Assembly (NCBI GenBank): GCA_008729055.1
Contig: SDUX01000001.1
Coordinates: 2,444,623 to 2,508,622, forward strand
Length of the DNA stretch: 64,000 bases
Direction of reading: 5' to 3'
DNA from: Pyropia haitanensis
Taxonomy: Eukaryota; Rhodophyta; Bangiophyceae; Bangiales; Bangiaceae
Shown here: piece after piece, positions 1 to 10,932 of the stretch
Layout: each line of letters begins with the position of its first letter
Numbering within the stretch: the stretch's first letter is position 1
Notes under the pieces: model-generated
Told to the model about the DNA's origin: nothing
Database searches by the model: none
Seen by the model: only the letters and a program-made list of their open reading frames with translations
Translations under genes and position numbers: made by a program

Positions 1-1628
1 GGTGACGTCTTGATGGGCGGCACGTCGGGTGCGTCGTGTGCTCGTCGGCGCCCCGCGTGGCAGGTGGCGGCTGTGGGCGGTGCCCCGCCGGCTGCCGGCG
101 GTGACAGGGGTCGTGCCGGTGTCCGTACGGGGTGGTGGGCGTGCTGTGGGGGGGACGGGTGCCGGCCGCGCCAATACCGCCACCGTTGGCGGTGCCGACG
201 CACTCGCCCCGGCGGCGGCGGCGGCCGTGGCGGCGGCGGCAGTGGCGGCGGCGGCGGCGGCGGCGGCGGTGGCGCGCGGTTGGCGGCACGCGGGTGAAGA
301 CGGCGCGGCCGGGGGAGGGGGGGGATGCGCAGAGCGGCACCGCCGCCCGCGCCCGCCGTTGGCACCGTGACGCGGCGGTCCGAGCCCGTGTTTGTGGTCA
401 TGGCCCCGCCTGTGGCAGGGGGGAGGCGGATCCACACGGTCCCCCAGGCCGTCAGACCGCTACTGTTGGCCGTTGCCGCGGCGACCGCCGCCGCCGCCGC
501 CACCACCATCACCGCTGCCGCCTCCCACCGACGGGAGTCCCTCTCCAACGGCGGCGGGGGTGTCCAGTACACGGGCCAAACAGCCCGTCGGGCGCGTACG
601 AGTGGCCGCCGAGTGGGCCATAGGGGGAAGGCGCCTCTGCTGGTGTTGTTGTCACGACAGCGGCCGCATGGGAGTGGGGGGGGAGTGGGAGCAGCGCCAA
701 GGGGGAGGGGTTGGAGACTGTCCGTCGGTGGTCGCTCGTCGGTGCGCGCCGCGGCCAAGACACATGGAAAAACGCCAGAGGAACGGAGTCTCCAGGCTGC
801 GGGTATGTACTTTCACACACGGGCGTTCCGCCGACGCTGGCGGCAGACGCGCAGCCGCCGTCTCCCCCCCCCCCTCACCAGCCGCTCCGCCCACCCTTCC
901 CTCTTTCTTCCCTGTCCCCCCTCCTCGAACCCCCAGGCTGCTGCCGCCCATGGCGTTTGTGGGCGCCGTCCCCTGGGGCGCCCGCCGCCTGGACGCCGCC
1001 TATCCGCCTGGCCGCCGCCGCTGCCGCCGCGCCCGCCGGCCGCGGCGGCCCGCGGGCGGCGGCGCCGCGGCGGCCGCCGCGGCTGACCGCCGCGGCGGCG
1101 CCGCCACGCGCGGCGGCGACCCCATCGACCGCCGCGGCGGCCGTGCCCGCCGCTGCCGGTAGCGGCGGCCGCGGCCACGACAGTGGCGGCAGCGGCGGCA
1201 GCGGCAGCGACGACGGCACGGCGGCGGGGGCGCCGCCGCCGCGGCGTCCCTCCCCGGCGCCGCCCGCGTCGCCCGCTCTCACCACCCCCGTTCGTGGCGA
1301 CACGCCGCGTGCCGCCGCCGCCGCGTCCCGCACCGTCGACACGTTGCCCGTGTGCGCCGCGTCGCGGCCCGTCGCGGCGCACACGGCGGCGGCGGGCGGC
1401 GGCCGCGACGGCCGCCGCGTGGCTGGCCGCGCCCGCCCGCCGTGGCGGGCCGCGGGTGTCTGATAGTGGCTGCGGGGCGGGCGCGTCGACGCGGGCGCTG
1501 GGGGCGGGCCGCCACGCGGGCGGCGGTGGGGGTGGGCGTGGACCGCTCGCACGGGCGGCGGTCGTGCCACGGCGCGGTCCGGCGGCGGGGGTGGGTTTGT
1601 GGCCGCCGGTGGCGGTGTGGACGCCGCG
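1..1628. other. Low-complexity GC-rich region, no confident gene
   Basis: This stretch is dominated by GGC/GCC triplet runs and open frames exist in every phase. A plus-strand frame opening at the ATG at 951 begins MAFVGAVPWGARRL and, after a phase change, runs Ala-rich to a stop near 1463. It could be a small gene or a transit-peptide exon, but nothing in it is recognisable. No RNA gene or mobile element is visible. Confidence 0.4.
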
Positions 1629-1659
1629 CTACGGTCGTGGCCAGAGGACCGGCAGCCAC

Positions 1660-1690
<31 letters not shown>

Positions 1691-3209
1691 GCGGTGGCGG
1701 CGGCGGTAGCGACGGCGGCGGCGGTGGGGGCGGCGGTGGCGGCGGGGTTTGCGCCTGCCACCCTCGGACGGCGGCCGCGGCGGCCGCGGCGGCCGCCTCC
1801 ACCCCCCGCGCCGCCCGCCGCGCCTGCCGCCGCGCCGCGTTGCACCGTGCCGCCGACGCGCGGTTCCGCACGATCCGCCGGCGGGCCGCGTCGGTCGGCG
1901 CGGCTGCCAAGTCCAGCCGCGGCCGCCGCCGGCGGTGCCGCCCAGACTGGGGAGCGGCAGCCGCGACACCGGCGGCGGCGACGGCGGCGGCGGCGGCGGC
2001 GGCGGTGATGGCGGCGTCGGCTGCCGCCTCGGCGGCCGCGTCGGCGGTGGTGGGGTGCGCCGCCCGGCGCTGGGCGGCGGCCGCCGCGGCCGCGTCGACG
2101 GCGGCGGCGGCAGCGGCGGCGGCAGCGGCGGCACGGGGCGGCCGCGGCGGCGGCGGCGGCGGCAGCAGCGCCGCGACCGCCCGCGCGCGCATCCGCGCGG
2201 TCGTCGCCGCCGACGCGGGCGTGCAGTGAAAGACCAGCGGCAGCAGCTGCGGGCAGTGGTCGGCGGGCGCGCCCGCCGCGGCGGCGGCCGTGCGCGCCGG
2301 CACCGCCGGCGCGTACGCCGCGCCATAGTCGCCGTGCATGGACCGGGCGACCGCCGCGACCGCCGACACCCCGTCGGTGGGGGGAAACGCGGGCGCCGGC
2401 CGCGGCGTGGACGGGTGCATCACCGCAGACACGCGGGCGAGGAGCGTCAGGGCGCCGCCCGCGCCGACGCCCAGGGTGGTCATGAGGTGCGTGCCGCCGC
2501 CGTCGGCGGTCGGCACGTAGTACTTTAGTAGCAGCAGCCGCGCGAGCGGCACTCCCGCCGGCGGGGCGACCGTAAAGAGCGACAGCGTCTCGCCCGTGCG
2601 GCGGTGCAGCACGCCCCGCGCGGCGGGCTGCAGCGAGAAGAGCCCGTCCGTCGCGACGCGCACGAGGTCCCGCTGCACGTCGCAGACGAAATGGAGCGTC
2701 ACGACCTCATCGTCCTCGTCATTGGCAGCGTCGGCGGCGGCGTCGGCCGCCGCGGCAGCGTCGGCCGCCGCGGCGCCGCCCCCCGCCGTTGCCGTCCACG
2801 ACCGCCGCAGCGGCGGCGCGTCGACCGGGATGGCCATGACGGTCCAGTCCACGACGACGGGCCCCAGGCCGGTGCCGTCCGCCTCGTCGGGCGGCAAGTA
2901 CAGCGCCGGGTCCTCGGCGGGCCCCCCCGCCGCGGTCGCCACCGCCGGCGCCGCGGCGGGCGCGGCGGCGGCGGCGGCGGCGGTGGCGGCGGTGGCGGCG
3001 GTGGCGGCGGTGGCGGCGGCAGCCGCGGCGGCCGGGAAGCGCAGCGTCCGGTCACACGCGACGGCGGCGGCGAGGGCGGCCGCGTCCACCGGCGGCGCGG
3101 CCGGCGCGGCGGCGGCGGCGGCGGCGGCCGGGTCCCACGCGGCGGCCAGCCACGCGGCCGCGCGGCCGCAGCGGCCGAGGAGCGCGTACTCGGGCATCGC
3201 GGCGGCCAT
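1629..3209 (-). CDS. Probable bZIP-like nuclear protein, Ala-rich
   Basis: The proposed start is the ATG at 3207-3209 (MAAAMPEYALLGRC), giving 526 residues; the frame stays open further upstream but only as Gly/Thr low complexity. The middle (about 2850-2230) is well-mixed, protein-like sequence, with an acidic stretch (NDEDDEVV), LHFVCDVQRDLVRV and LLLLKYYVP. Near 1810-1885 lies a basic segment RRRIVRNRASAARCNAARR that matches the basic region of bZIP factors (Asn-Arg, Ala-Ala, then basic residues). The position normally held by the invariant Arg of N-x7-R is Asn here, and no clear leucine zipper follows. The tail is proline-rich because of a triplet repeat. Family assignment is by this motif only. 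If correct it would be a DNA-binding regulator; otherwise it is an unrecognised protein. It may be misread near its C terminus. Confidence 0.5.
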
Positions 3210-3628
3210 GGCGGGCGTCAGCGGCGGCGGCGCCGCGGCGGCCGCCGCCGCCACGGCGGGCGTCGGCGGCGGCGCCGGCACGGCCGCCGCCGCCGGCACG
3301 CCGCCACGGCCGCTGCCGCCGCCGCCGCCACCGGTGCGGCGGCTGCCGCCACGGCCGCCACCGCCGGCGGGGGTGGCCACGCCGCCCCGGCCGCCGCCGT
3401 TGCCGCCGCGGGCCGCCACGGCCGCAGCGGGCGGACGCCCGTCGCCGACGAGCGACGCCGGGGAGCGCCAGCCGCTGCCGCCGCCGCTGCCGCCGCCGTC
3501 ACCGCCGCGGCCGACGCGGTCGCCGCCGCCCCCGCTGCCGCCGCCGTCACCGCCGCGGCCGACGCGGTCGCCGCCGCCCCCGCTGCCGCCGCGGCCGTCT
3601 GCGGGGACGCCGCCGCGGCGGTCAGCGT

Positions 3629-3664
<36 letters not shown>

Positions 3665-4150
3665 GGTCGTGCCCGCCGGGGCGGGGCGCCCACGACGCAA
3701 CGACCGCGCGGGCGGCCGCCAGCTGCGCCGCCAGGCCGCGCACGCGGGGCAGCGGCGGCTGGGGTGGGACGCCGGGGGGGTGGGGGGGGGGGGGGGGGGG
3801 GGGGGTGCCGCCGACATGGGCGCCCGTCGCGTCTGTGGGGCCAGGAGGGACCGCCGCGGGGCTGCCGCCGCGCGAGGGCAACGGCGGGGGGGGGGGTGGC
3901 GGGGGGGGGGGGGGGGTGGCCGACGCGGACGGGCGGCGGCCGCGCGACGGCCCGCCGCTGCCGACGTGGCCACGCGCGGGGTGTCGACCGGACGGGCGGG
4001 CGGCTCGGGCGGGGCACACGCGGACGAGCAGGGAACCGATCTCCACGCTTGGCGGCGTCTCGCTCGTGCCAGGCTGTGCCCGCCTGGCACACGTGCCGCC
4101 AAGCTGTCAGCCTCGAGTGGGTCAGCCCCCAGCGGTCACGTCACGCACCA
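3210..4150. repeat. Imperfect GCC/GGC and G-run repeats
   Basis: This is the 5' side of the minus-strand bZIP-like gene. It contains a near-perfect tandem duplication of about 54 bp (roughly 3480-3590, built on GCCGCCGTCACCGCCGCGGC) and uninterrupted G runs at 3781-3805 and 3891-3916. No separate gene is supported. Confidence 0.5.
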
Positions 4151-4892
4151 TGACCGATGACGTGCTGGGTCTGTTTTTGGGTAACCGTGGTGACCAACCT
4201 GACCGTGCGCCAGCTCGCACCGTATTCGGGTGTTCCACACGCACGTTCCCCTCTCCCCGGCGATCCATCCCAACAGCAGCAAAGACCAATCCCGCGGCAA
4301 CTGTCCGTTGCGGTCGTGGGTGGCCTTCCCCGGTGCCTCGGAGGTGGTCCTCGTCGACGGGTCGTCCACGCCGCGACTGGTCCACGGTGCCGAGCAGGTA
4401 GTATCGGGGGGGAGGCGGTCGCGGGCGGGAAGGGCGGATATGGGGGAGGGGCGGCCGCTCGGCCGGCACTGGGCGCGCGTCCCGGAGGCGGACGCCGTCG
4501 CAGGGTGGAGGTCTGTGTGTCAGGGGCCAGGGAATGGGGGCATGTGGCGCCGGGCGGGGCGCGACGACGTGCCGCCGGCGGGGCGCCCGCCGCCTGGGGG
4601 CCGCCGCCCGGCCGGGGACGGGCACGCGCACGACCGGTGCGCAGCGGGTGCACGCGCGCGGCGTGGCGGCGTCCAAGGCAAGTATGGAGTGTATCGACCG
4701 AGGCGCCCGCACCCGCCGTGGCGGGCTGCCCACCGCCGTCGCGCGCGGCACCGTCGGCGGCGCCGTCACGCCCGCTGTTGGCGGCTGCCCCACCGGGCGA
4801 CCCCGCCTCGGAGCCACCCACGTCAGGGGGCGACACCAAGAGCCGCTCCTCCCGCCTTCTCCACCTCCCCCTCCCCCTCCGCCAGTCTCCCT

Positions 4893-4957
4893 CCCTCCCC
4901 CTCCCCCTCCCCCTCCCCCTCCCCCTCCCCCTCCCCCTCCCCCTCCCCCTCCCCCTC
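4893..4957. repeat. (CCCCCT)n hexanucleotide microsatellite
   Basis: About eleven tandem CCCCCT units form an uninterrupted polypyrimidine tract. The other strand would be an AGGGGG repeat able to form G-quadruplexes. The tract lies beyond the 3' end of the coding-like frame on the minus strand and disrupts any reading frame through it. Confidence 0.85.
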
Positions 4958-5199
4958 CGCCACAGGCGTGGCGAGGGGAACTCGTGGGCGCCCATGACGG
5001 TCCCCCTACCCACCCCCCTTCCGCCCCAGCCGCCGCGTCCCCCCCCCCCCCCCACCGCCGCCTCCGCCGCCTCCGCCGCGGCCGCCACCACCGCGGCCGC
5101 CACCACCGCCTCGTCCGCGTCGGCCCTCCCCCCCCCCCCCCCCCCCCCGCCCCGCAGCTCCCCCCCCCTTGGCGGCGGCGGCGGCGGCGGCGTCACGGC

Positions 5200-6449
5200 C
5201 GCTGCCACTGCCAAAGACGTCCCCACTGCCGCAAGCCCTCCGCGCCGGGCGGCGCGGCGGAGGGCGTCGAGCACGTCGGAGGCGACGCCCCCCCCCCCCC
5301 CCCCCGCCGGGCGGGGGCGCCGGCCCATAGTAGGCGTCCGCGTCGGCCAGGCGGTCTCCTCCCCCCCCGCCCCCGCTCCCCCCCCTCTCTCACCCGTGGC
5401 GGCACCCCCGGCGGCACCCCCCCCGCCGCCGTCCGCCCCGTCGTCCCCGCCGCCCAGTTGTAGGCGCGCCACGCCCTCGACCGGCGCCCCCTCCGTCAGG
5501 GACGCCCCCCCAGACCCGTCGCGGGTGGCGGCGGTGAGGCGAGCGACGACCGGGTCCAATGCCGCCCGCAGCCGCCGCAGCCACCCGGCGTGCAGGGAGA
5601 GGGTGGTGTGGAGTTTGGTGGTGGCCGCCGCCATCACCGCGTTGGCGGCCGCCGCGACGACCACGGGGACGACCGCGACCGCCCCGCGCCGGGCGAGCGG
5701 GCCCGTGGAGGCGGCCGCGGCGGCGTAGCGGGGGTAGAAGGAGGTTCTTCGCCTCCCGTCCACCACCACCCGCCCTAGCAGCACGCCCGCCTCCGCGTCT
5801 AGAGCGGTGACCACTGCCGCCACCGGCAAGTCCACCGCGGTCGTAGGCTTTCTGCCCCTTCCTGCGCAGCTCATGAAGCTACCGCCCACAGCACCACCTC
5901 CCGCGCCGCCGCGAGCGCCAAACTGCCCGACGCCGCCGCGCTACCACCGCGGCATTGCCCTCAGAGCGGAGGGAGCAGGTGATCCCTACCACCGTCTTGC
6001 AGACGTCGGCGGAAGGCGGGGGCGATACCGCCACCGCTGCCACCAGAGCCCCCACCCCGACCACCTCCGCTTTCAATGGCGGGCCCCGGCGAGCCTCCAC
6101 CGGCACAGCCGCGGCATCGGTCAAAAGCAGCGCCCCGTCGTCGATCAAGCTGGCGTCAACCTCCCCACGCGCGCCGGGGGGGCCGTCATCGTGCGTGCTG
6201 GACGGCCCATGCAGCACTGTACCGGACGAGATACACTCACGCATCACTTTCCCAGACGAGGTACCCCCAGTATGCCTGCCTGCCACCGCACATGAACGGC
6301 TCACACACAGCCATTGCCGTCACCGACGCCGCCACGGCCGCGGCAATCACTGCCGCTGCCGCCTTGGCCGCGGCAGTCGCCGTACAAGCTTGGAGCAGCG
6401 CGCGCACACCATCTGCCAAACGGCTGTTGGCCATACTGCAGCTCTTCAA
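5200..6449 (-). CDS. Unrecognised Ala-rich protein, frame broken twice
   Basis: Three minus-strand open segments look protein-coding and follow one another. The first starts at the ATG at 6449 (MKSCSMANSRLADGVRALL) and carries an Ala-rich hydrophobic stretch. The second (about 6290-5940) contains GEVDASLIDDGALLLTDAAA and continues in another phase to LALAAAREVVLWAVAS and a stop. The third begins at 5874 (MSCAGRGRKPTTAVDLPVAA) and includes RVVVDGRRRTSFYPRY and TTKLHTTLSLHAGWLRRLR before dissolving into Gly/Pro repeats near 5200. The stop of the second and the ATG of the third overlap as ATGA. This may be one gene with introns or sequence errors, two genes, or a pseudogene. I recognise no family. 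Confidence 0.35.
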
Positions 6450-7570
6450 GAAGTGCCCTTCGCTACGACTGGGGCGGTGTTTGCGCCATCGGAAGCAGTC
6501 GGTCGCGCGGAAAAGAGGGCGTCAACCGATGACAACCCGTCGTCTTCGGGCGTCCTCCGGTTGCCCCGTAGGCAAACAGGCTGCGCTGAGTCCACTTCTG
6601 GCGTCTGTTTCTGCCTCAGATGAGTGGAAGACCCTGAAAACGGCCGCTAAAAAACCGCCTCAATCGAGGCGAATCGCCTCAAATGACGCGAGCAGTAGAA
6701 TAGACACGACTTACTGTACGGTCTTGCGCTTCTATCTTCCGTGCGCCAGTCTCCACACAAGCGTTGCCCACGTACGCGTCGCTGCGACGCGGTCGAACCT
6801 GCCCGTGACCATGACGCTGCACGCCCAATCCCCCCTGCTACGCCCGTACCGCGCTGCCGCGCCGGCAGTCGCATTTTTTTCTCCTCCCGCCGCGGAGCGT
6901 TTGAGAACCTGTCCATATGACTTTACCTTTTGGCGGTGACTCGTGGCACACGTGGCTGAGGTAAAACGTAATCATATGGGAATCTGCGTTGCTGAAAGTC
7001 TCTACTAGTGCAGGCGTGGGGGGCCGCCCCGGGTGCATACATTCGGGGTGGCCCTCGGCATGGCCGTGTTGACAACGCATGCAGAGTTGAAGCTGTTCCG
7101 TGTATCCCATTGTCGCAAGTGCGCGTTCGCTGCACAGCGTTGGCGCTGCCGCCACCGCCATCCCGTCAGCGCGCGCCCCTCCTCCCTCCCCCCCCTCTTG
7201 CTGCTTGTACCTCCCGCTTCCTCCACCCCCCTCGCCGCTGCCCCCACTCCCTCGCTGCGTTCCTCACCCGCTCGCGGCGGTCCGCACCCCCTTGTCGTGT
7301 CCCCAACCTCCCTGCCGCGTCCGCCACCCCCTCGCCGCGTCATTCCCCCACCGACTCGCTGCGGGGCCCATCGCCGCGCCGCTCCCCCCCCCCCGCCCCC
7401 CCCCCCCCCCCGCCGCGCCTGGTGGTATGGCACCCCCGCCGCCGCGGCCGCCGCCCGCGTTTTGCCCGCCCGCCGCTGCCGCCTTGGGTCGGCCGGCGCG
7501 CGCGGCTGAGGGGGCCGGTGGTGGCCGCCGCGGCCGGTGGCCGCGGCCGTTGGCCGGGCGGGGTGGCAGA

Positions 7571-7615
<45 letters not shown>

Positions 7616-7681
7616 TGCGGCGGCTGCGGCGGCTGCGCCAGCGTCGGCTGCGGTCCGTGGCGGTGGGGTGGGGGTCTGCGC
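6450..7681. other. Intergenic, lower GC then CCC-rich
   Basis: 6600-7150 has clearly lower GC than its flanks and holds a small hairpin CGCCTC-AATC-GAGGCG near 6657-6672, so it may be a shared promoter region between the minus gene ending upstream and the plus TraB-like gene. 7160-7430 is CCC-rich leader-like sequence. No gene is supported. Confidence 0.4.
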
Positions 7682-10110
7682 ATGACGGCGCCGTCGGCGG
7701 CGGACGCGGCGGCGGCGGCTGGGGGGGTGGGGGGGGAGGCGGCGCGCCGGCGGCATCGTCGTCACTGCGGGCGCCTCGCACCCCTGTGGACGCGGCGAGG
7801 GGGGTGGGGGGGGGGGGCGCAGCGGTGGCGCGGCGCCCCCCCTCCGCGCGCCCGCCCCGGCGCCGCCTGCCCGCCGCCGGCGGGCGCGCCAATTCCTCCG
7901 CGTCGGCGTGTCACCGGGGGGCACTGCCCTCGAGCTGCAGACGGCGGTGACGCTCTACCGCCGCCGCGACGGCGTCGACGGTGACGGGCGGGGGGGAGAG
8001 GGCGCCGACGCGGCGGCTGCTGCCGCCACCGCCGCCACTGCCGCCGCCGCCGCCGCTGCCGCCGCCGCACCAGCTGGTGAGTCCGTTGCGGGGCCGTCGC
8101 CTCCCGCCGGTAGCCCCCCTTTGACGGCCGATGCCCGCCCGTCGCTGCCGCCGCGGCTGGCGCTCGTCTCCCTCCTCCACGTCGCCGACGCGCGGTACTA
8201 TGCGGCCCTCGACGCGCTGCTGGGCGGCGCCAATGGGGGCGACGGCCCCGGCGGCGGCGGCGACAGTGGCGGCGGCGACCGCACGGCCACTGGCCCGTTT
8301 GCGGCGGTCTTTACCGAGCTCGTCACCGAGCCGTCGTGCCTGTCGTGGGACCCGGCCCGCCGCGGGTACACAGTGTCCACGCCGCTGGTGCCGACGGGCA
8401 GCTGCCGGCGGCTGGCGTCGTCGGTTGGCCTCGTAGCGCAGCTGGACGCGCTGCCGCCGCACGCGCGGGGTGGCTGGCTCGTTGCCGACGTGCGCGCCGA
8501 CGCGCTGCGGCGGCAGGCGGCAGGGGCGGGGGGCGGGGGGGGCACCGCCGGCAGCACCGCCCCGGCAGACGGCGCGGCGCCACCGCTGGCCGTCGCGGCG
8601 GCGCGGGCGGCGGCGGCACGGCGGCCGCGGGCGGCGGCGGCACGGCTGGGCGCGGCCCTCCTCCGCTGCGCGCTGTGGCTGGTGCCCCTCCCCGAGCTCG
8701 CCCTCCTCCTCACCGACTGGGCCACCCCCGCGGCGGCGGCGTCGGCGGCGGCGGCGGCGGCGCCCCGCGGGGCCACGGCGGGGCGGCCCGCGACGCCCGC
8801 GGCGCGCGCCGCGGCCGGCGCGTCGACGGTGACGGGGCGCGCCGCGCCGGGCGGGGCGGTGGGCGTCTCGCCGCTGCTGCCGGTGGTGGCCCTCGCCGCG
8901 GCGCGCGGGGACGTCCGCGCCGCCCGCCGCGCGCTCTTTGCGCAGACCCTCCTCGCGGGCGCCGCCGTCGCGGCCGCCTCCCAGCCGTCGCTGACGATTG
9001 GCGCGCGCAACGGCGCGGCGGTCGCGGCGGTCGTGCGCGCGTGCGGCGCGCCGGGCTGGGGCGGCGGCGATGGCGGCGGCGGCGGCGGCGTCGGCGGCGG
9101 CGGCGGCGGTGGCGGCGGTGGCGGCGGGGGTGGGGGGGGGGGGGGGGGGGGGTGGCAGCTGCGGCGGGGGGGCGGCCGCCACCGACGGCGGCGGTGGCGG
9201 CGCGGGTGGCCCCGCCGTGGCGCTCATGTACGGGGTCAACCACGGGGCGTCGCTGGCACGGCGGCTTGAGGACGGCCTTGGCATGGACGTGGTTGGCGTT
9301 GCGTGGCTGCCCGCGTGGACGCTCGCCGAGGGCCGCGCCGCCGTCCGCTGGTGGGCCGCGTGGAGCGCGCTGCTGGGCGACGCGGCGGGCGCGGGCGCGG
9401 CGCCGCCAGGGGGGGGGGGGGGCGCCGCCGCCGCCGCCGCCGCGCCGCCGGGCGCAGCGGCCCGCGCGGCGGGCTGGGCGGACGTGGCCGCCGCGCTCGA
9501 CGCGGCGTCGCCGCCGCCGCCGCCCACGGCGGCGGCGGCGGGAGGGCGCGCCGCCGCCGCCGCCGCGCCTGGCGCGGCGGCGGCTGCTGCGGGCGGCGGC
9601 GCGGCGGGGGCGGCAGCGGACGCCGCCGCCGCGCCGGGGACCGTGGCGCCGCCGCCGTGGCCGGCCATCGACGATGGGCGGGCGTGGGAGGTGGCCGGCC
9701 TCGTCGCCATTGCCGCCGCCGCCGTCGTCGCGACGGCCCTGTCGGCCGCCGACTACGCGGCAACGGTGGGGGGGGTGGCGTCGCTGGTGGCGACGGCGGT
9801 CGAGCGGGCGGCGGCCACGGCCGGGGGGGAGGGGTGGCGGACGTGTGGGGGGCCCTCTGGTCCGCGGCGGGGGGGGGGGCGCCGGCGAGGGGGGGGGGGG
9901 GGGGGTGGGGTGGCCGCCGCCGCCGCCGCCGTCGCGACCGCGGCGGCGGAAGGCGGCGGCGGCAGTGGCGGCGGGGGGGGGGGGGGGGGGGTGCTCGGCG
10001 AGCGTGCGGTGGGGGAGCTCGGCGGCTACGCCCTCCGCCACGTCCTTGCGCGGCGGCTGCTACGAGCGGTGGTGCTCGAGCCGCGAGTGGAGCAAGTCGC
10101 CGACGTGTGA
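7682..10110 (+). CDS. TraB/GumN-like conserved protein
   Basis: The confident part begins near 7890 with QFLRVGVSPGGTALELQTAV. It continues through LALVSLLHVADARYYAALDALL, FTELVTEPSCLSWD and VGLVAQLDALPP, then resumes as VALMYGVNHGASLARRLEDG and VGVAWLPAWTL. The HVAD-x2-YY-x2-L pattern, a following ELV and a late GxNH block are typical of TraB/GumN-like proteins of bacteria and algae, whose biochemical activity is poorly defined. The frame changes by +1 at a run of 21 G (9132-9152), probably a homopolymer-length error. A likely start is the ATG at 7682 (MTAPSAADAAAAAGG), with one or two more phase changes in G runs before 7890; that N terminus may be an organelle-targeting extension. Long Gly and Ala spacers make it larger than bacterial relatives. 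The stop is TGA at 10108. Confidence 0.6.
9132..9152 (+). repeat. Run of 21 G inside the TraB-like gene
   Basis: This uninterrupted homopolymer is where the coding phase of the TraB-like gene shifts. It is a prime candidate for a length miscall. Confidence 0.8.
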
Positions 10111-10932
10111 CGGGGGGGACGCGCAACGTTGAGCGGAGATGGGGGGGGTGGCCGTTGACCGCGTCGCGGGGGATGGGCGGTGGAAAAGTGAAAGGCTGCA
10201 GCCCGAGAGACGGACGCCGATGCCATGGCCGCCTGTTCGGTGCACGGACGGGGTAATCAGGGTGTTTCGAGGGCGAGTGACGCCAGTACCGTGACTTGTA
10301 CGGTCCTTCTAGTGCCGCCATCCCCGCTGCCGACGCCGCCACCCCCGTTCTCTGACGTGCCCGGCGGCTACACAGGGGGGCGCGCAGGGCTCGGCGGGGT
10401 TGGCGGCGGACGAATGATAGTCGCGTCGGGTCACGCCCGCCTCCAACCCCGCAAGGAGATAACGTACCCACAGAGGGCATCCATCCACCGAGCAAAGGCT
10501 GTTGAGACACGCGCGGACGCGAGGCGTTCCGAAGCAGCTCCCGGATGGTGCGTACCTCTTTGGCGGCGGCGGCACGCGCGGTGACGTCGAGACGCGAGCC
10601 CGTGCTGCGTTCAAAAGCGACAAAATCAAGTCGCCGTCGCCACCGCACCGCCTTGATTTTTAGTCTGCCAGCATCCTGACACGCGCTCCGCTGCCGCTTG
10701 ACACCAGCTGTTTTCTTGCCGCGTGGTTGAGGCGTGCCTTGACACAACGGGGCCTTGCGGTACCACGTCAGCGCGGACTCGTGGCCGCGCCGCCGATCCG
10801 CCCCGGCCGCCGTGATTGCCCCGGCCGACAGCGCCACCTCCTGCGCCCTTTCTTCCCCGCGACTGCGCCGTGTTGCCCCCCCCGGCACCGTCGGTGCCTG
10901 TCCCCCCGCCCACTATCCCACCCGCGGGCGCC
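10111..10932. promoter_or_regulatory. Intergenic between two plus genes, probable AsnRS promoter
   Basis: This stretch has somewhat lower GC than the genes and no coding-like frame longer than about 100 codons. It should hold the 3' end of the TraB-like transcript and the promoter and leader of the AsnRS gene. No TATA or CCAAT box stands out. Confidence 0.4.

Noticed and set aside
4893..4957. Telomere-like repeat
   Set aside because: The CCCCCT unit is an interstitial microsatellite among other simple repeats and matches no known telomere unit in this context.
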